From NCBI GenBank assembly GCA_012934845.2, contig WNNJ02000718.1, positions 1-64,000 of the forward strand: a stretch of DNA of 64,000 bases, given 5' to 3'. Positions 1-10,370 of this stretch are shown here, piece by piece (position 1 is the stretch's first letter; each line of letters begins with the position of its first letter). The translations under genes and the position numbers were made by a program. Source of the stretch: Pomphorhynchus laevis (taxonomy: Eukaryota; Acanthocephala; Palaeacanthocephala; Echinorhynchida; Pomphorhynchidae). The notes beneath the pieces were generated by a model. That model worked only from the letters and a program-made list of their open reading frames with translations, was not told the origin of the DNA and ran no database searches.

Positions 1-22
1 AAATAGAATAAAATACGAAAAT

Positions 23-55
23 ACGTAGACTCAGTTATCTGATCTGATTAATAAT
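23..55 (+). repeat. 3' end motif of dispersed element X
   Basis: The motif ACGTAGACTCAGTTATCTGAT (21 nt, so shown in parts: ACGTAGACTCAG then TTATCTGAT) recurs at the end of AT-rich repeats throughout the window (733-754, 25075-25090, 25241-25266, 36703-36721 reversed, 37512-37530 reversed, 39274-39294). Here it probably marks the end of a copy that starts outside the window. Confidence 0.5.
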
Positions 56-228
56 AGATAACATTAAATATCGGGATTTTATAATTATATTTTATAATTA
101 TAATGAGGGGGTAACATGTGACATGATAATTCAGACAGCATGGATATCGTTAAACCAATTTCAACGACGTACGCCTGAGTATTACAATAAAAAATAGATT
201 TAATAGATTAGATAATCTAATCTCTATT

Positions 229-754
229 TTGGATGGATAATAAATAATATACTTTGTATTAGAATAAGATACTAGATAGTTTTATCAGAGGAAATACATC
301 ATTAGCATGTATTTGGCCCCGCTGCTATGTTGGGTAGAGGAGTTAGGGGCCGAAACCTGATAACATAGCAGTTCCTCCTAATGACCTCTAATTCTTATTC
401 TTAATCATCGTCTGTCATTTATTAGTCAATTCATTCAAATTATTATTGATCTATGGAATATGTGTTCATGGTAATATGACCTATGTCAGAAATACTGAAA
501 CTATGTATTATTGATACGACATTATTATTTTACTGCTAATTTTACTAAGTTTTGTTCTCTAATCGTCTGTATACATCGTCTGTTATTTATTAGTCAATTG
601 ACTAATAAATAATTGACAATACAAATTAGCTTTTATTTTAAATTTTAAAATTTTATATAAATATAAATTGTATTAAATCTTATATAATTATTTAGCATTT
701 ATCTTTATTTTTAATTTATATATAGAATAAAATAGTAGACTTAGTTATCTGATT
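229..754 (+). repeat. Dispersed element X, copy 1
   Basis: Copy 1 of an AT-rich dispersed element with a GC-richer core at 300-375. The same core and flanks recur inverted at 36700-37055 and 18690-18910. The core holds two interlocking inverted repeats: GGCCCC (315-320) with GGGGCC (346-351), and CTGCTATGTT (322-331) with AACATAGCAG (362-371). This copy is longer than copy 3 because the segment reading TTTATTAGTCAATT occurs twice (about 420 and 585) with extra sequence between. It has no coding capacity. It could be a SINE, a non-autonomous element or a solo terminal repeat; nothing visible decides this. Confidence 0.6.
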
Positions 755-949
755 GATATAAATTACACAAAATCTTATAAAAAATATAAATTTTAAAATA
801 TATTTTAAAAATTTATTTTATAAATTTAGTTTTATACTTTTTTCGATATTTTTTTGCACTTTTTCAGTTACTTCGAATAAACAATTGTTAATAATATATA
901 ACTATAAAAAATATATTAAAAAAGATAAATACAGGAGAAAGTTTGTCTT

Positions 950-3270
950 CTTCGTAGAGAAATGTCATTCTTTTAGCAAGACTGGCTGCTACCACTAGCC
1001 TACCATGATCTTGCCCGTTGGAGCCGTCGCCAGAATGCTGACAGCATTTTCGCGTTGGATGGCGATGCTAACGTTTAAGTATCACGTGAATCTTCGGTAA
1101 CGTGCTTCAATCTTTTTCCTATCTCCTTAACAAGAGCCAAAGCGGAATAGCACAGTGATCCATAAGTATCTACTCCATAAGGGCAAAATATGTGAGACAT
1201 GGTCAAGTCGGCATATTTCAGCCTTTCCGCTCTTCGGCATATGAAGCTGCTTCACCCGCTCCTCTGGCTGCATTCCTAACTTTGCTGGCTGCGAGGGTGT
1301 CCACGCAGGTGGGCACCACATCACCATTTCCCTTCACGTCAAGGGAAATTGTGACTCCATCAGGACGTCGACAGTACGATCTGCATATATTGGATGACTC
1401 TAGAATGTTTGGGGCGTTGACGGTGTTGAGGACTCTGCTTATCACTGAATTTATTTCCGCGTGTCTGGAGAATCTGCCTCTCGAAATTCTGCATGCTAAT
1501 CCGTGTCGTCCTGACTCGTCAACAGACACTCCACGATGACATATGTGTGGAGTACATGTAAGAAGGCCTAGTCTTAGGGAAATGCTCAATTTCACAACCT
1601 CGTCATCGAGCAAAGTTCCCAGGGCACTAATCGGAACTGTGTTTAGCCAAGCACCAGACTCACTTGTGGAGACCGCCATAATTCGCACGCGAGATGCCTC
1701 GTCCTCCGAGCCTTCAATAAAAGATTCATGAGCTCGTTTAACGAGGAGTGTCCCAAGCGGATTGTTTATGACTATTAGACGTGCCTCACTGAGACCCGTC
1801 TTGGCCAACCAAGTTGAGTAGTCAGCGTCAAAACGTGGGCAATTTGTAGAGTTATTTAAAAGAATGTTGACGCAGTCTTTCTCTGCCACTACAGACGATA
1901 AAAAAGCCGGAAGAGCAATGTCCGCTGTACTACGGATCCCCAAACCATCGAACGGCACGGACAATGAAGTTTGACGCCAAGAATCGTTCGTTATCGCGCA
2001 ATTTGTGATGTGGGATAAATAGTTTTCCAATACACCATCGAGCTTATGGAGTTCTGCGTACATGTTGAAGCAAGGAGTTGTACGGAACTTATAAAGCAGT
2101 CCGGGCATTTAAAGACAGTTTTTCAAGGAAAAGTGCCTCGTGAGCACGAAACTCACAAACCCTAGTGCACATTAGTACCAATTGCTCCTCGCTCTGAGCA
2201 AAATCTTTCGGTGAATTCTATTCAAAGACAACGCTTCCAAGGATTTGCAAATTTTCCCGACTAATCACTTTTATGTTTGGGGCTACGGGTGAAAAGGTAG
2301 TTGTCACCTGTTCGATTTCATGTTCCCCCATATTCAGGAACATAAGCTCACATTTGCCTACATTGAGCTCCAGACCTATTCGGTTAGCTGATGCCAAAAT
2401 CGTCTCCAAATCATGCAGCACAACAGATGAATCTCCTCAAAGCGTTGCGTCGTCCAAGTACCACGCGTTAAAGGTGGATTGAAGGGAGTGCGAAATAGGA
2501 TTTACTGCTATAGCAAAACCAATTGGACCAGCAGGATCGCCCTGTTGAACGCGTTTTTCACCAAATGATTCGATCTTCATAAACCAGAGATTTCTGAGAG
2601 CCGTAGGCAGTTTGAAAATATGGAAATGCTTCTGGGACGTGTTCTTTAACTGCTTCGAGAAGAACACCGCGATCTATGGTGTTAAAAGCATTTCGAAAGT
2701 CTATTTTGAGAACAACTGTGGGCTGTTGGCAGTTTATTATGAATGATCTAACTGCGTGAACAATCGCTTCTGCTCCGCATGGTGTACAACACCCTAGTTG
2801 GTATGGACGGAGATGATCACCTACTTTTTGTGATATCCTTATACACAGTATCTTGGCGGCAATGCGACGAAGTGTGCTCCCGATTGCGATTGTGCGAATC
2901 CCGCCATCCTTTTTATTAAGTGCACATAAGGACGCCCAAAGAAAAGCTGCACTCCTTCCGCGACGAGATTGCCATTGATGAAACCATCGATTACACGAGA
3001 AAGATCGAGTTCCAGAGACGGAACTGCATCACCAGCGCTATAGGATATCATGTATTTCAAGTGTTAAGGGCGAAGGTCATCCATTCCATGTCCAGAACCA
3101 TTGGCGAAACTCGAAATGGCCCTTTTTATCTCCAACAAGTTGAAACGACTCGAATTTTCTGGAGGATAGTTTTGAGGAATGAAACTATCTCTTGTGTGTG
3201 GAGGGTGCATTTTCTTAAGGGACTGAAAGGACTCTCTCTATATCGTCAGCAAAGGAGTCAGATGATGTGA
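950..3270 (-). pseudogene. REL-1 retroelement RT and nuclease, decayed
   Basis: Frame-broken reverse transcriptase of a non-LTR retroelement with a C-terminal nuclease. Reading the minus strand: an RT region with a QQGDP motif and a WYLDD catalytic motif (within 2437-2667), then a 296-codon open stretch (1218-2108) containing LGTLLDDE, a Cys/His cluster (C-x3-C, later H-G and R-H), and RPDG. RPDG followed by a later aspartate resembles the PD-(D/E)XK restriction-like endonuclease seen at the C-terminus of R2/NeSL-type elements. The last part (about 950-1180) reads in other frames. Several stops and frameshifts show it is dead. RT identity is firm; the exact clade is inference. Confidence 0.75.
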
Positions 3271-4184
3271 ACCCGGAATTTTTCAAATTTGGTGATATAA
3301 TCAAGACAATTTTAATTATAATCAAGACAATTTTAGTTTATGATTTTTTAATTATTTACTAATTAATAAAATTTTAAATATTTAATAAACTGAACTCGGC
3401 TATCTGATCTAAATAATTCAATCAAAAGAAAATCATTTTCAAATGTTTATTATTTTTAAATGATTGACATTTTTAGGAATGTAAAATGATTACGTACAAT
3501 ATGAAAAAAGCGCTTCCAGAAGTGAAAGTATTTTGGCAAGTCTTAATTTACAAACTGCACATAAGGAACAATCGAATAATTTTAGAATTAGAACAGTAGA
3601 ATAATATAATAATTTTATAAAATGCTAAAATTAAAATTAGCATAAAATTTCAATTTTATGCAAATTAAATAAAATTTATTAAAATAAAATTTTATTTTTA
3701 TTTTAATTTCCGCATAGTTTATAGAACCTATAAACTATCACATAAATATATTTATTAAAAATATATCACAAATATATCATTTAATTGTGTCATATATAGC
3801 ACATATATTATTTAAATATATTCACTGATGCAATTTATAGAATTTTGTGCTATAAATAAAAAATATAAAAATTATACTTTGAGGAAGAATTCGAAATAAT
3901 TTTATAACCTCGAAAAATATGAATAGTTGAAATATATTTTGATAGAAGAAATATTAGGATTTATCAGAATAAAGTACACTGTTATCATGTTACGGTCATT
4001 CTTCATAAACCTAAACATAAACCTAGTAGCGAGGCTGAATAATGTATTAATAAAACATTTTTATTACTAATTCAATGTATTTGCAGTCACAAATCCATAA
4101 AAATATAAAAAATCCATTAATTAATGATGATTTATTCTATATATTTAACTTATTTCACGTGCAATAACGGGGTCTGCTACTTTT
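3271..4184. other. AT-rich intergenic, no gene seen
   Basis: Very AT-rich, with a short direct repeat (TAATCAAGACAATTTTA twice near 3297-3330) and a degenerate copy of the element X end motif near 3395-3412. No coding frame, RNA or intact element is recognised. Confidence 0.5.
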
Positions 4185-4440
4185 GAAAATGGTATCCGTT
4201 TGGTTTTATCGAAGACGTCGTTGTCTTACTGCAGATAATCTTGATTAGGCCGTACCTAAGCGCATCGATCTTCGGGGACGCCGTAGTCCTGACGTTTAGA
4301 GCATTTAGACAGCATTTCATAATGTAGATGCGACGGTGTTTTTACAACTGGCTTGTCACAAAGTCTATAGCCAACCCTCCTTCTTTCTCAACACGGGCTT
4401 GGAACCGGCCAAGGCGGAGTTATCGATGATTAATGCTGAT
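4185..4440 (-). other. Balanced-composition remnant, possibly retroelement 5' region
   Basis: A roughly 250-bp island of ordinary base composition inside AT-rich DNA. The minus strand faintly resembles the leader and start of an endonuclease domain of RTE-like elements (an N-V-R-T stretch), but stops interrupt it. The link is weak; it may be any old transposon remnant. Confidence 0.2.
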
Positions 4441-5104
4441 GATTAAATAAATCATCACTAATTAATAATGATTTATCTATTAAATGATATTTCATGGTAT
4501 TAAATAATATCTATGATAAATCATTATTAATTAATAATGATTTATCTATTAAATGATTAACTTATGAACAATTACAATATTTGCATAATCTGACTTTTTA
4601 AGTTAATAATAAATATTATCATTGATAGGCCAAAATACAATAAAACGTATTCCCAGTATCTATAAGTTATAGATTTACTCTATACATGTATGCTCAATAT
4701 AGTACATTGTTATTGCCTGAGATCAAACAATGGTAATGAAAATAAAAAGATCAAAATAAAAATGGTGACCGTTATTTTGATTTTAATAGGTTGACAACTT
4801 GTTGTTATGAATCTGTTCACTGTTTTTTTTCCGAAGAAATACTCTTATGTTTTAAAATCTCAAAAGTCGTAGTTAATAATTATAATAATTATCTTCAATA
4901 TCGTTGTATTATCTAATATTTATTAGATAATATTTATTTATATTAAAATATTTTATGTATTTTATAAAATATAAAATATATATTAAAATAAAATAAATAA
5001 AATAAATAATATAACATTAAATTATTATAATTATAATCTACTTAATAAATAATAATGCATATAAAAGTTACAGAAAAAATTGTATAGTTTGTGATATTTC
5101 AGTA
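4441..5104. other. AT-rich intergenic with local palindromes
   Basis: Simple AT-rich sequence with a repeated unit around AATCATCACTAATTAATAAT and ATTTATCTATTAAATGAT (4445-4560, two tandem-like copies). No coding frame is seen. Confidence 0.5.
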
Positions 5105-5640
5105 TTGTTAAGTTGGAAGGTTTCCGTCTCGAGCGACCTCTAACAGGCACGCTGCATTTCCCCGCTGCACTGCACAGCTTAAACGCTGCAAGAGGAAATT
5201 GACAGCTCTTCGATCATCTGTTGCCACCACCAACATATTGCCCAGTTTTGTCAAAAAATTCGAAGTTATCGGCCCGGCAGCACCAATTGTGTCGATCGCC
5301 AACGGCACAAATTTATATTGCGATTCGTCAATACATGTATATTTGGCCTTCTTTCGATCCTCTACCAATCTAGCAACATCCCCGGGAGACCGCACTAGGC
5401 AAATGACTGGCAGCAAGAATGTTGAGACACGTGAAATCCCATACTAGCAGACGTCCCCTTTCCCATGGGACTAGTGAAGCACCGTCCGGTCTCTTTCCGT
5501 CGTTTCTGCAGAGCCCGATTGGTTCAAGGCGGGACGGGACACCGGCTGTGGCAAGGGCGCTACGAATAAGTGTGTTTACAGCACTGTGCCGATTGTGCCG
5601 GGAAACCACTCTGGGGCAGTCTAGCCCGTGAATACCAGAG
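5105..5640 (-). pseudogene. REL-1 retroelement 3' end, second copy
   Basis: A 5'-truncated copy of the REL-1 C-terminus in two frames (5370-5609, then 5108-5416). The first part carries GKRPDG, then W-x-R-G-R-L-L-V-W-D-F-T, the PD-(D/E)XK-like signature. The second part, with AVQRGNAACLLEV near its end, is the conserved tail of this protein type. A frameshift near 5400 separates them. It matches the region that is more decayed in the copy at 950-3270. Inactive. Confidence 0.75.
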
Positions 5641-6001
5641 GGGAGGTTGAAATAAAATATTAAAATATTTTATATTTAATTATTTTATTTATATTAGTAT
5701 AAACTATAAAATATTAAATATAATATAAAATAAAAACTATAAACTATTTTATATATTAAACTATATTAGTATATTAGTATAAACTTTAAAATATAAAATA
5801 TTTTATATTTTAAACTATATTAGTATAAACTACTATATAAACTCACATTTAAGATTAAGTTTAATTTTAACTAAGATACAAACATAAAAGTAGCAAATAT
5901 AAACGTATCCTGATTAGTTCTAAAATTTTAGTGTAAAAATAAAATTAGAAAATCATTATTAGAAATGATTGAATTTTAGATATTTTCACAACAAAGGACT
6001 T
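5641..6001. other. AT-rich spacer upstream of mL66-like gene
   Basis: Repeated TATTAGTATAAACT and AAAATATTTTATATTTTAAACTA units (5680-5835), then unique AT-rich DNA. ATTGAATTTTAG ends at 5979, 22 nt before the gene's ATG, and could be a splice or trans-splice acceptor. No promoter motif can be named. Confidence 0.4.
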
Positions 6002-6418
6002 ATGATCTGGAAGCGATTGTTCAGTATTAGCACGAATTGTAAATTACCGTACAAATTGGTAGTAAAAGATATAAAGCCTGGATGGAAAGAAGTTGATAGT
6101 GTTGTTGTTTCAACGCCAAATACCCTTAAAATACCAGGTCCAGAATATGCATGTAGTTGGTGTAAATTAGAGTCTCTTGGCATTAAGATCCAGCATAACG
6201 ATACGCTTATTCTTCGTCAATACGTTAGGGATGATGGAACGATATTATCGATGGAGGAAAGCCAACTGTGCCGGCGTCAGTTCTTTAAATTATGTTCTAT
6301 AGTGAAACATGCATTTAAGGCAGGGTTATTTCACCGAGAAGTAAAACCGGAGTATGAAAAATATAATTCAATATATGAAAACTATGAAGATTTAAAAAGA
6401 AAACGCAAATTTATTTAA
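6002..6418 (+). CDS. MRPS18A: Mitochondrial ribosomal protein, bS18 family (mL66/MRPS18A-like)
   Basis: A 138-residue protein of the mitochondrial ribosome. Visible in order: a basic, hydroxyl-rich N-terminus (MIWKRLFSIS) fitting a mitochondrial import signal; C51-x2-C54 in a CSWC motif; then LILRQYVRDDGTIL and a Cys90 helix ending in KHAFKAGLF, the bS18 core (L-x-Q-F-x-R-x-x-G-x-x-x-P, then C, then A-x-x-A-G-L). This matches the MRPS18A (mL66) paralogue better than MRPS18B or C because of the C-x2-C and the tail ending soon after AGLF. The frame is open upstream to 5969 but without an ATG; the ATG at 6002 is chosen because it begins the import-like sequence. No intron is needed. An L2-like element lies tail-to-tail about 120 bp downstream. 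Confidence 0.75.
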   Translation: MIWKRLFSISTNCKLPYKLVVKDIKPGWKEVDSVVVSTPNTLKIPGPEYACSWCKLESLGIKIQHNDTLILRQYVRDDGTILSMEESQLCRRQFFKLCSIVKHAFKAGLFHREVKPEYEKYNSIYENYEDLKRKRKFI

Positions 6419-6534
6419 ATTAATTTTTCTTTTTATATTCCTCTCGATGTTTAAACGCCCCGAACAATTGAAAAGCACATCGAACGTATCATTGAACAGT
6501 TTAAATTAATATTTTCATATTATTTAAAAAAGTC

Positions 6535-8801
6535 TAAATTATGTGTCAAAAAGGTAGAAACGGAGGTGGTATTTGAATATGATAAAGGAGGGAGCGGGGC
6601 GAACGTCGAGAGGGAGCTGATTCCAGGCGAGTGGGGCGGCGGCAGGGAAGAATCGGAGACCTTAGTTGTTAGAGTAATTGGGAACTTGAAGTAAGAGGGA
6701 ATCACGTAAACGCGGTGATAGAAAGGTTTGGCGCGTGTCGTCTAAGAAAGAGAGGTTGATGAACGATAAAGAGCCAACAGCGATTTGACGAAAAGTGACA
6801 AGAAGAAGGTGGAGTTTAATGCGGATGTGGATGGTGGGCCAGGATAGTTGGGCAAGATATTTGGGTGTGTGGTCAAAGCGACGAAGATGTAGAAGCACTC
6901 GAACGACGGAGTTGATGATGCGTTGTAGGGGTAAATTGATGGATTTTGGAGAGTTTGCGAAAAGGTTGAGGCAGTAATCGATTTTAGGGAAACGAAGCGA
7001 TGAAGGAAGAGACATACAGGAACGGAAGTCCATAAGGGGGCGGATACGGCGGGTGTCACGGATAATTAAGTTAGATGAGCGGACCTTGTCACGTACGAAG
7101 TGTATTAAGGGAAAGGTAATCATCGAAATGGAAGCCTAAGAAAGTGAGATTGTGGATTATAGCGATGATTCATGAGGCAAAAGATACAGGGGATGAGAAA
7201 TGTTAGGTTGAAGGGGGGAGAATCCACATTAATTTTTAACTTGTCTGTGTATAGAACGAGATGAAAGTTGGAGGCAGAAATTGCGATATCGTGTATGCGA
7301 TGGGCGGGTGCATGAGCGTATATGAGACTATCATGGGCGTATTGCATGACTTTAAAGGAGTAAGGTTTGATAAACGGAAAGAGATCGCCAAATAGAAGGG
7401 AGAAAATCAGGGGACCTAGGACTAAACCTTGTGGACCTGCAGAAAATAAGGATGGGAGGAAAGGATGATGAATTTGAATAGGCACGTCAAGAACGGTCGG
7501 ATAGGTATGAGGTAAGTCATGTTACGGAGGAGGAACAAAAGCCGTAATCATAACGAATGCGAGAAAGGAGGATGAGAGAGCTACGTGGATACTTTGTTCT
7601 GAAGAAATGACGAATAATCATGGGGATTGATGTTGCAAAAAGAAGAGGAGCGAGAAAGAATTGAGTTTAAAGTATGCCAGTGAGACTTAGAGTTGAATGA
7701 AGTGTTGATTTAATGCCGCTAGGTGGAGATAAGACCGGCGAAGAGCAAGATAGGAATCACGGAGAGATGGAGTGAGCGAGCTGATATCAAGTCTGAGAGA
7801 GCGGTGATAGACTCGAAAAGCATGATGGAGTCCACACTTTGAGAGTAGGCATTGGATGTCAAACCATGGAGCATGGTTTAAGCGACGGTAAGGGTGAGGC
7901 TTGAAGGGCAAGAGAAGATCGAGAATGGATGTGAGTTCAGAGTCGAAAAGAAAGGCAAGATCGTGAGGATAGGATGATGTTATTGTGAGAGAAGATTGAG
8001 ACGATTTGAGTAAGGCATAGCGGAGAAGGGGGATGTCAAGATTTCTCCAAGGGCGATGTAGGATTGTAGGTGTGTGAGGAGGGGTGTGGTTGTGAGTGAG
8101 ATTAAGGGTGACGAGAAGTGATCGGATAAACCAGGATCGAAGATGGACAGTTAAGTGAGGCAGCAAAATAATCGGGGACAGCGATGATATCGAATGCCCC
8201 ACCAAGGATATGTGTGGGGGCAGTGGAGATGGGTTTGTAGTTATAGTTGGATAGAATGTTGATGAACTGGATGGACTCGGTGGAAGCGGGGCGGTCGAGG
8301 CGGATGTTGAAGTAGCCAAGAACGATTGAAGGGTTGGAGGACAAAGAACAGTGAGACAGAAGTTCAGCGAGTTCGGTAAAAAATAAGGAAGTAGGAGCTG
8401 ATGAACCAGGACGGTATACAATGGCGAGATCTAGAGTGATCGGGTTAGAATAACGACAAGTGAGCACTTCAAAATTGCAATGACTGAAAGTGGGAGTGAT
8501 TTTACGAAGAGACGCGGGGTGACGGGCGAAAGCGACAATGCCGCCATGATTAGAGAATTTAAAAGGGGATGAGTTGAGTGGGCGGGCGGATTCGACTATT
8601 GAGCAACCGTCAGAGAGCAGACGGCGAATGGAGAGATCGTCGGAATCTGAATGCCAGGATTCGGTGAGGCAAAAGAGATCCATGAATTGCTTGGTGAATA
8701 GGTTGAGGATAAGATCTGATTTATCGAGAATATATCTAGTGTTGATGAGGCCGAGGCGGAAACTGTGTGTGGTGGTGAAAATTTTTGGTGAAAGAGGCTA
8801 A
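6535..8801 (-). mobile_element. L2-like non-LTR retrotransposon, defective
   Basis: On the minus strand: APE endonuclease (8102-8683, with TESWHSD, an altered GDFN reading as GYFN, and the RP-GS region), linker (7687-8420), a partial RT with QGLVLGPLIFSLLFGD and YAHDSLIYAHAP in place of YADD (7120-7485), and the C-terminal domain (6662-7123) with RRFDHTPKYLAQL. The stretch around 7485-7690 is too short to hold the N-terminal half of the RT, so an internal deletion is likely. The 3' UTR hairpin seen in sister copies is missing; the copy ends in an A/T tract at about 6535. The catalytic YADD is mutated and frames are broken, so it is inactive. It is 5'-truncated at 8801. Confidence 0.8.
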
Positions 8802-9040
8802 TAAATCATTTCTACATTATTAATATTTATACAAACTCTAATATTTATATTATATTTATACAAACTATAATATCAATATTAATTTAGTATTGATTTGATA
8901 TTAATTGTATTATTTGTACTAACTATTTCTATTATATTTTATTATCAATATTTATACAAACTACAATATTAATATAGTATTAATATCAATATTAATAGTA
9001 TTAATATTGATATTAATAATAGTATTTACATTAATCAATT
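8802..9040. other. AT-rich simple sequence
   Basis: Imperfect tandem arrays of ATATTAATATTTATACAAACT and TATTAATATTGATATTAATA. No gene. Confidence 0.5.
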
Positions 9041-9045
9041 ATATT

Positions 9046-9190
9046 ATATTCGACTTTCTCACCGAGCGTGTAACTTATGGAATGATTTACCCCTTCCTTG
9101 ACGAATTCTGCGAGCTTTTTGTATTTTCCAAAGATTTTTCGAACTCATCTATCGAAAATTCTGGTTGCACGATCAATCATATCAAGTACA
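9046..9190 (+). pseudogene. Fam-F C-terminal fragment
   Basis: The plus strand encodes RLSHRACNLWNDLP, the same C-terminal motif as the Fam-F element at 42159-42479 (minus), then loses frame after a one-base change and resumes as a related TNSASFLYF stretch. It is a short 5'-truncated remnant. Sequence to about 9310 stays open but is unrecognised. Confidence 0.6.
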
Positions 9191-9310
9191 ATTACTTACA
9201 ATGCTTTGTAAGGAGTTGTAAAAATCGAATTGCTCATAACAACTCATCTGTGAGTGCAGTTATACCTAATGTTCTTAGTTGTCGATTGAAGCAGCATTTA
9301 AAGAAGTGAT

Positions 9311-10014
9311 TTATTAGAAGCCAAATAAGTGATTTATTAGAAGCCAAATCTGTTCCAACTGCCACATGGTGATACTAGTAACCATCTTGTTTCATGGGAT
9401 CATCAAATTGATAATACAAGGTTATGATATTGATAATATAATGTGATTACATTACCTGTCTTGTATCGTATCATCAAATTGATAGTGCCTGTTGAAAATT
9501 TATCGCTAAGCGTTGCGACAGTAATTGGTAAGTATATTTGACACAAATTTGGTTTAACGAAAATAAATCAGATTAGGAAAATCTTGGAACGACATATTAA
9601 GCTTTGGGATGGGGAAAGCATAAAAGAATTGATTAAAGAGGGTCGTGATCTACAGCTACATTAGCAATCGAATCAAGGATCTATAGAAAAAGTTGAATTG
9701 GCATTTGAAATTAAGAAAATTTATTGAAAATGGTAAGACAACAGCTGGCAAGCGTCTTCTTGAAGCAGATGAGTGGGAATATATCGTTTGATTTGCAATC
9801 ATTAGTTTACAACCGTACTGTGACAGATATTCTAGTGAACTTCATCCTAATGTGATGAATAATATTGTGTGAATAATATTCTAGATAATGAATAATATTA
9901 ATTATGATAATAATTAATACATTATAATAATATATTATTCACACATTATAATAATATAATGAATAATATTCTAGATGTGAATAATATTCTATAATAATGT
10001 GTGAACTTCATCCT
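9311..10014 (+). other. Mixed remnants, including possible REL-type N-terminal fragment
   Basis: A short duplication (AAGTGATTTATTAGAAGCCA at about 9305 and 9328). Around 9570-9660 the plus strand reads KILERHIKLWDGESIKEL, then EGRDLQ, which resembles the segment before the RT core in REL-type elements (a leucine-rich 'W-x-x-G-x-I-x-E-L' block); this is a tentative link. Around 9840-10000 there are AT-rich palindromes built from AATAATATTCTAGAT. No intact gene. Confidence 0.35.
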
Positions 10015-10370
10015 ACTGCCTTAGCCTTTTCGCCAATTCTCCAAAATCCATCATCCTACCCCTACAACGAATAATCAACACCGCCGTTCGAGTGCTCTTT
10101 CGTCTCCGTCGCTTCGACCACACATCCACATATTTTGCCCAACTCTCCTGGCCCACCATCCACATCAAACTCCGCCTTCTTCTCGTAACTTTTCGTCTGA
10201 TCGCTGTCGGCTCCCCATCGTTCATCAACCTTCCTTTCTTAGACGATACTCGCCCCACCTCGCTATCGCTTCGTTCCTGTCATACCCTCTTACTCCACGT
10301 TCCTAATTACTCCAACAACTACGGTCTCCGATCCTTCCTCGTCGCCGCCTCACTCGCCTGGAATCAACTC
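10015..10370 (+). mobile_element. L2-like retrotransposon, left part (interrupted)
   Basis: The C-terminal part of the L2-like RT protein (LRRFDHTSTYFAQLSWPTI, then LLLHVPNYSNNYGLRSF). It stops at 10370 after codons for WNQL, exactly where a Fam-C element begins, and resumes at 12805 with PLDVRRAP. 5'-truncated at about 10015. It is very close in sequence to the copy at 39791-40383. Confidence 0.85.

Noticed and set aside
1192-1539. 115-codon plus-strand open frame
   Set aside because: Antisense shadow of the REL-1 nuclease region, which carries the recognisable motifs.
5969-6001. Upstream extension of the mL66-like frame
   Set aside because: It begins at TTG without an ATG and ahead of a possible splice acceptor; the ATG at 6002 gives a sensible import signal.
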